Assembly: GCA_018242295.1 (NCBI GenBank)
Contig: JAFECE010000001.1
Coordinates: 233,939-297,938 of the forward strand
From: Pseudomonadota bacterium
GTDB lineage: Bacteria; Pseudomonadota; Alphaproteobacteria; Rhizobiales; Hyphomicrobiaceae
Direction of reading: 5' to 3'
DNA length: 64,000 nucleotides
The notes under the pieces are model-generated. The model searched no databases, was not told the DNA's origin, and saw nothing but the letters and a program-made list of their open reading frames with translations. Of the stretch, positions 59,426 to 64,000 are shown one piece after another. Positions within the stretch are counted from its first letter, which is position 1; each line of letters begins with the position of its first letter. The position numbers were made by a program, and so were the translations under genes.

Positions 59426-59827
59426 ATGGCAGATACATCGAAAATTCCGGTCGCCCGCGCCTTTGACGGCATTTACGCTGCTATTTCTCGTGCTTCGACC
59501 TCGATTTTCGATTTTGTTCGCTCGCAGATGACCAATTCTTCCGCAAAAGAGATGCCTCGCCAGAGCGAGCCCCGGCGGCTTTCGCTCGCCGAGCAATGGA
59601 GTCAGATCTCCGGCATCGTCATGGGCGCGGCCTCGCGTGCCGAGGAAGCCACGCGTTGCCATGCCTCAGCAACTTTGCAGCTCGACCTTGCGCAATACGC
59701 GTTGACGTCGCTGGTCGATGAGCTGTCGGCAGTTATGGACGTCGGCGGCCGTCGCCGCAGAGCGACCGTCCATGTTCTCGGCGTCGCGCCTCGCCGGCCG
59801 ACGATGGGCGACGCGATCGCCGCTTAA
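59426..59827 (+). CDS. hypothetical protein
   Basis: A 133-residue protein from ATG 59426 (a GTG lies at 59420). It is mostly helical: ARAFDGIYAAISRASTSIFD, then an Arg/Gln-rich middle and a LAQYALTSLVDELSAVMDV helix. It is preceded by an unusually AT-rich stretch (59310-59410), which would suit a promoter. The family is not recognised. Confidence 0.55.
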   Translation: MADTSKIPVARAFDGIYAAISRASTSIFDFVRSQMTNSSAKEMPRQSEPRRLSLAEQWSQISGIVMGAASRAEEATRCHASATLQLDLAQYALTSLVDELSAVMDVGGRRRRATVHVLGVAPRRPTMGDAIAA

Positions 59828-60002
59828 GGCTTCGGCTTCATTCGTTCAGCACAAATGCTCCGGCTGCCCATTAAGGCTCGCAAGCCGACTCGCGCGTTAT
59901 AATTTCATTCGCTTACGGCCGAGCTTTTGACGGTCGCAGCATATTGGTATTGATAGCTCGCCGGTCAGGCCCTGAAATTGGCCGGGAAATAGGACGATTT
60001 TT

Positions 60003-60931
<929 letters not shown>

Positions 60932-60935
<4 letters not shown>

Positions 60936-61315
60936 GTTCGAACGTCAACGACGAATTCCGGCAAAGGTGGGAGCGCCGGCGGCGGCATCACAGCGGACTC
61001 CGGGCGGAGACGTTCGTTGCGGCCGTCTATTTGGCGACGGGGCATCGGATCCTCGGCCGGCGTTTCAAGACGCCCGTGGGGGAAATCGACCTCATTGCAA
61101 TCCGCAAAAACCGGGTGGCGTTCATCGAGGTCAAGCGGCGCCCAACGACGGAAGACGCGGAAGATGCGATCACGCTGACGATGCGCCGGAGGGTCAGGCG
61201 GGCGGCTGACCTCTGGCTCGCGCGCAATCCGCAGTATCAGGCGTACGACATTGGTTTCGATCTGGTTTTTGTCGTGCCCTGGCGCTTCCCGATCATCATG
61301 AGAGACGCGCTGTAA
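60932..61315 (+). CDS. yraN: YraN/UPF0102 family nuclease-fold protein
   Basis: A 127-residue protein with a restriction-endonuclease-like fold. The catalytic pattern is Glu51, Asp53 (VGEIDLIAI) and Glu66-x-Lys68 (FIEVKRR). YraN commonly follows rsmI, as here, with a 4-bp overlap. The biological role is not established. Confidence 0.93.
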
Positions 61316-61735
61316 AAAATGAGCCCGCCGGAGCAGGCTCTAAGGTGTCGGGACGTAAGGCTAGGGATAGTAACTTGCAAAGCGAGCCGCTTTCGCAGGC
61401 GTCATGACACCCTCACTATCCGGTCGATGCTGAACGCAGTTTGAACGGCCCCAAAAATTCCGCTTTGGACCCGGTCGGCTCTCCGGGCGACGGTTGCCCG
61501 AAACGCCCGGATTTTGGCCCTCCACAGCCCTGTTATGCGGCAACGCGCCCTCTTGGCGCACGGTTGAAGCGTTTGGGAGTGCATGTTAAGGACAGCCCGG
61601 CTTTGAAGGGGGGCGGCTGGTGGGTTCCGGCCCCGTGCGCTCTTTTTTGTCAAAAGCCTTTCCTTGGAGCGGGCGGAATTCCGGGCTTTTCGTGCCCTGC
61701 CCTCTATGCGCTTAAGGCGCGACGGTGAGAGCGAC
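61316..61735. other. intergenic leader of the F1 ATP synthase operon
   Basis: This 420-bp stretch lies between yraN and atpH. It starts with a GAGCCCGCC/GGCAGGCTC-type hairpin (61320-61339) that may end the rsmI-yraN message. It must hold the atp promoter, but no clear -35/-10 could be placed. No tRNA, riboswitch or coding frame with family features was found. Confidence 0.5.
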
Positions 61736-62293
61736 GTGGCGACGAACGACACAATCGTTGAAGGAGTGGCTGGGCGCTACGCGTCGGCTCTATTCGATCT
61801 TGCGAACGAAGGCTCCAAGACTGCGGAAATCGAGAGTGACCTCGTAAAGTTCCAGGGGCTGTTGGACGAAAGCCCCGATCTCGTGCGCCTGGTGCGCAGC
61901 CCGGTCATCGCCGCTGACGACCAGAGCCGGGCCATCGGCGCCATTCTCGACAAGGCTGGTATCGGCGGCCTTACCGCAAACTTCATCAAACTCGTGACTG
62001 CCAACCGTCGTCTGTTCGTCATTCAAGACATCATCAAGGCCTACCGCGCACTCGCGGCGAAATCTCGTGGCGAGATCAGCGCCGAAGTGACGAGCGCGTT
62101 CGCTCTCGACGATGGCCAGGTCGCCTCGCTCAAGGAGACGCTGAAGGCTTCGGTCGGCAAGGACGTGACGCTGCATACGCGCGTCGATCCGAGCATCCTT
62201 GGCGGCCTGATCGTCAAGGTCGGCAGCCGCATGATCGATTCGTCGCTCAAAACCAAGCTTCAGAACCTGAAGCTGGCGTTGAGCGGAGCCTGA
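61736..62293 (+). CDS. atpH: F1 ATP synthase delta subunit
   Basis: A 185-residue OSCP/delta subunit linking F1 to the F0 stator. VAGRYASALFDLANEG, SPVIAADDQSRAIGAILD and LTANFIKLVTANRRLFVI are typical, and the C-terminal VDPSILGGLIVKVGSRMIDSS block is complete. GTG 61736 with GAGAG upstream is the start. First gene of the F1 operon, as usual in alphaproteobacteria where F0 genes are elsewhere. Confidence 0.95.
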   Translation: MATNDTIVEGVAGRYASALFDLANEGSKTAEIESDLVKFQGLLDESPDLVRLVRSPVIAADDQSRAIGAILDKAGIGGLTANFIKLVTANRRLFVIQDIIKAYRALAAKSRGEISAEVTSAFALDDGQVASLKETLKASVGKDVTLHTRVDPSILGGLIVKVGSRMIDSSLKTKLQNLKLALSGA

Positions 62294-62401
62294 GCCCAAG
62301 CGAGCGCTGAACGGCGCAAGCGGGCGATCGCGCATTAAGAAATTTGGAACAAGGGGCCGGACCAGGCTCCGTCAATGGAAACGACCAGGGAAGAGGTCTC
62401 A

Positions 62402-63931
62402 ATGGAAATCCGGGCCGCAGAAATTTCTTCGATCCTCAAGGATCAGATCAAAAACTTCGGCAAGGATGCCGAGGTCTCCGAAATCGGCACCGTCCTGTCG
62501 GTCGGTGACGGCATCGCGCGCGTCTATGGCCTCGATAACGTTCAGGCCGGTGAAATGGTCGAATTCCCCGGCGGCATTCGCGGCATGGCCTTGAACCTCG
62601 AAGCCGACAACGTCGGCGTCGTTATTTTCGGCGACGACCGCACCATCAAGGAAGGCGACACGGTCAAGCGTACCGGCGCCATCGTCGAAGTTCCGGTCGG
62701 CAAGGGTCTTCTCGGCCGCGTGGTCGACGGTCTCGGCAACCCGATCGACGGCAAGGGCCCGATCAAGTCTGATAAGTTCATGCGCGTCGACGTGAAGGCG
62801 CCGGGCATTCTCCCCCGCAAGTCGGTTCACGAACCGATGGCGACGGGCCTCAAGGCCATCGACTCGCTGATCCCGATCGGTCGCGGCCAGCGCGAGCTCG
62901 TCATCGGCGACCGTCAGACCGGCAAGACTGCTGTCATTCTCGACACCTTCCTCAACCAGAAGCCGCTCAACCAGGGCAACGACGAAAGCGCCAAGCTCTA
63001 TTGCGTTTACGTCGCCGTCGGCCAGAAGCGGTCGACCGTCGCTCAGTTCGTCAAGGTTCTCGAAGAGCGCGGCGCTCTCGAATATTCGATCGTCGTCGCT
63101 GCGACCGCATCCGATCCGGCGCCGATGCAGTACCTCGCGCCGTTCACCGGCTGCACGATGGGCGAATACTTCCGCGACAACGGCATGCACGCGGTTATCG
63201 CATATGACGATCTTTCGAAGCAGGCCGTCGCCTATCGCCAGATGTCGCTTCTGCTTCGCCGTCCGCCGGGCCGCGAAGCCTATCCGGGCGACGTTTTCTA
63301 TCTCCACTCTCGTCTTCTCGAGCGTGCAGCCAAGCTCGGCGACAAGGCCGGCAACGGCTCGCTGACGGCTCTGCCGGTCATCGAAACGCAGGCGAACGAC
63401 GTGTCGGCCTACATTCCGACGAACGTCATCTCGATCACCGACGGACAGATCTTCCTCGAGTCGGATCTCTTCTATCAGGGCATCCGTCCGGCCGTGAACG
63501 TCGGCCTCTCGGTGTCGCGCGTCGGATCGTCGGCACAGACGAAGGCGATGAAGCAGGTCGCCGGCAAGATCAAAGGCGAGCTGGCGCAGTACCGCGAAAT
63601 GGCGGCGTTCGCGCAGTTCGGTTCGGATCTCGATGCCGCCACGCAGCGCCTGCTCGCCCGCGGCGCCCGTCTGACCGAACTTCTGAAGCAGCCGCAGTTC
63701 TCGCCGCTCAAGATGGAAGAGCAGGTTGCGGTGATCTTCGCCGGTACGCGCGGCTACCTCGACAGCATTCCGGTCTCGGCCGTCGGCAAGTTCGAGCAGG
63801 GCGTTCTCGCCGGCCTCCGGTCGGAGAAGACGATCCTCGAGACGGTCGCCAAGGAGAAGGCGCTGTCGGCCGATACCGAGAAGAAGCTGGTCGAGTTCCT
63901 CGACAAGTTTGCCAAGGGTTTTGCAGCTTAA
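62402..63931 (+). CDS. atpA: F1 ATP synthase alpha subunit
   Basis: A 509-residue subunit. The P-loop GDRQTGKT, the preceding [13 protein letters not shown] and the [18 protein letters not shown] block (with the conserved Arg that contacts the beta-subunit nucleotide site) are present. ATG 62402 is the family start and a GAGG sits just upstream. It follows atpH by 108 bp and precedes atpG by 25 bp. Confidence 0.98.
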   Translation: MEIRAAEISSILKDQIKNFGKDAEVSEIGTVLSVGDGIARVYGLDNVQAGEMVEFPGGIRGMALNLEADNVGVVIFGDDRTIKEGDTVKRTGAIVEVPVGKGLLGRVVDGLGNPIDGKGPIKSDKFMRVDVKAPGILPRKSVHEPMATGLKAIDSLIPIGRGQRELVIGDRQTGKTAVILDTFLNQKPLNQGNDESAKLYCVYVAVGQKRSTVAQFVKVLEERGALEYSIVVAATASDPAPMQYLAPFTGCTMGEYFRDNGMHAVIAYDDLSKQAVAYRQMSLLLRRPPGREAYPGDVFYLHSRLLERAAKLGDKAGNGSLTALPVIETQANDVSAYIPTNVISITDGQIFLESDLFYQGIRPAVNVGLSVSRVGSSAQTKAMKQVAGKIKGELAQYREMAAFAQFGSDLDAATQRLLARGARLTELLKQPQFSPLKMEEQVAVIFAGTRGYLDSIPVSAVGKFEQGVLAGLRSEKTILETVAKEKALSADTEKKLVEFLDKFAKGFAA

Positions 63932-63956
63932 TCGGGTTCCTTGAGGAGAACGCCCG

Positions 63957-64000
63957 ATGGCGAGCTTAAAAGACATGCGCAACCGCATCGCCTCGGTGAA
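63957..64000 (+). CDS. atpG: F1 ATP synthase gamma subunit, N-terminus (partial)
   Basis: The last 44 bases begin atpG: ATG 63957 is 8 bases after GAGGAGA and reads MASLKDMRNRIASV, the conserved start of the gamma subunit. The gene continues beyond the right edge. Confidence 0.93.
   Translation, partial: MASLKDMRNRIASV

Noticed and set aside
62399-63988. 529-residue open frame antisense to atpA
   Set aside because: It is the complement of a strongly biased GC-rich gene with no family features of its own. Similar antisense frames lie opposite leuC, dnaJ, the KgtP-like gene and hisB.

Overview
The window is about 60% GC, gene-dense, and carries the chromosomal backbone of an alphaproteobacterium of the order Hyphomicrobiales (Rhizobiales), probably Hyphomicrobium or a close relative. 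This rests on gene order (hslU/hslV divergent from hisB-hisH-hisA-hisF; trxB next to an LsrB/VtlR-type LysR gene; hrcA divergent from rph-rdgB-hemW; a separate F1 operon atpH-atpA-atpG), on two palindromic intergenic repeats common in rhizobia, on GTTC-N7-GTTC LexA boxes and on a CCCCTATATA RpoH promoter before dnaK. Species-level assignment is not possible from the sequence alone. No rRNA, tRNA, CRISPR array, prophage or transposase was found.

Layout. 1-4.9 kb: an M50 protease, a small molbindin/secreted-protein locus behind a decayed TonB-receptor fragment, the agmatine-to-putrescine pair aguA-aguB, and a tiny membrane protein behind a triple 12-bp motif. 4.9-10.8 kb: argG, a DsbA-like isomerase, a low-complexity secreted protein, a phasin-like protein and rlmN. 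10.9-23.4 kb: hslU, a membrane protein and hslV, divergent from the histidine genes hisB, hisH, hisA and hisF. These are interrupted by two tandem paralogous small proteins with two SOS boxes upstream, a glycosyltransferase-like gene and prfC. 23.6-35.9 kb: nth, DUF2244, TauE, gloA, leuD, two zinc-motif proteins, a FeeM-like acyltransferase, leuC, lsrB, trxB and a KgtP-like transporter. 36-44.3 kb: radC-map, rplS with a C-terminal extension, trmD flanked by two L,D-transpeptidases, and pyrF. 44.5-50 kb: dnaJ, dnaK, grpE and hrcA. 50.2-55.2 kb: rph, DUF1772, a VOC protein, rdgB fused to an extra domain, hemW, a YqaA-like protein and dsbB. 55.3-64 kb: small unknown genes, an HNH nuclease, an AlkA-type glycosylase, gluQ, rsmI-yraN and the start of the F1 ATP synthase operon.

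Working units: protein quality control (HslUV, DnaK/DnaJ/GrpE/HrcA), histidine, leucine, arginine, putrescine and pyrimidine synthesis, translation (RlmN, RF3, L19, TrmD, Map, RNase PH, RsmI, GluQ), DNA repair (Nth, AlkA-type, RadC, RdgB) and envelope functions (two L,D-transpeptidases, DsbB). Six copies of a two-module palindromic mosaic repeat and several GTCATCC-type palindromes fill many intergenic gaps.

Most unusual items: the tandem paralogous Cas2-fold-like proteins with paired LexA boxes (16.1-17.2 kb), RdgB with a C-terminal domain otherwise known to me as a stand-alone protein, the TonB-receptor remnant joined to a molbindin gene, and the triple operator-like motif at 4.6 kb.
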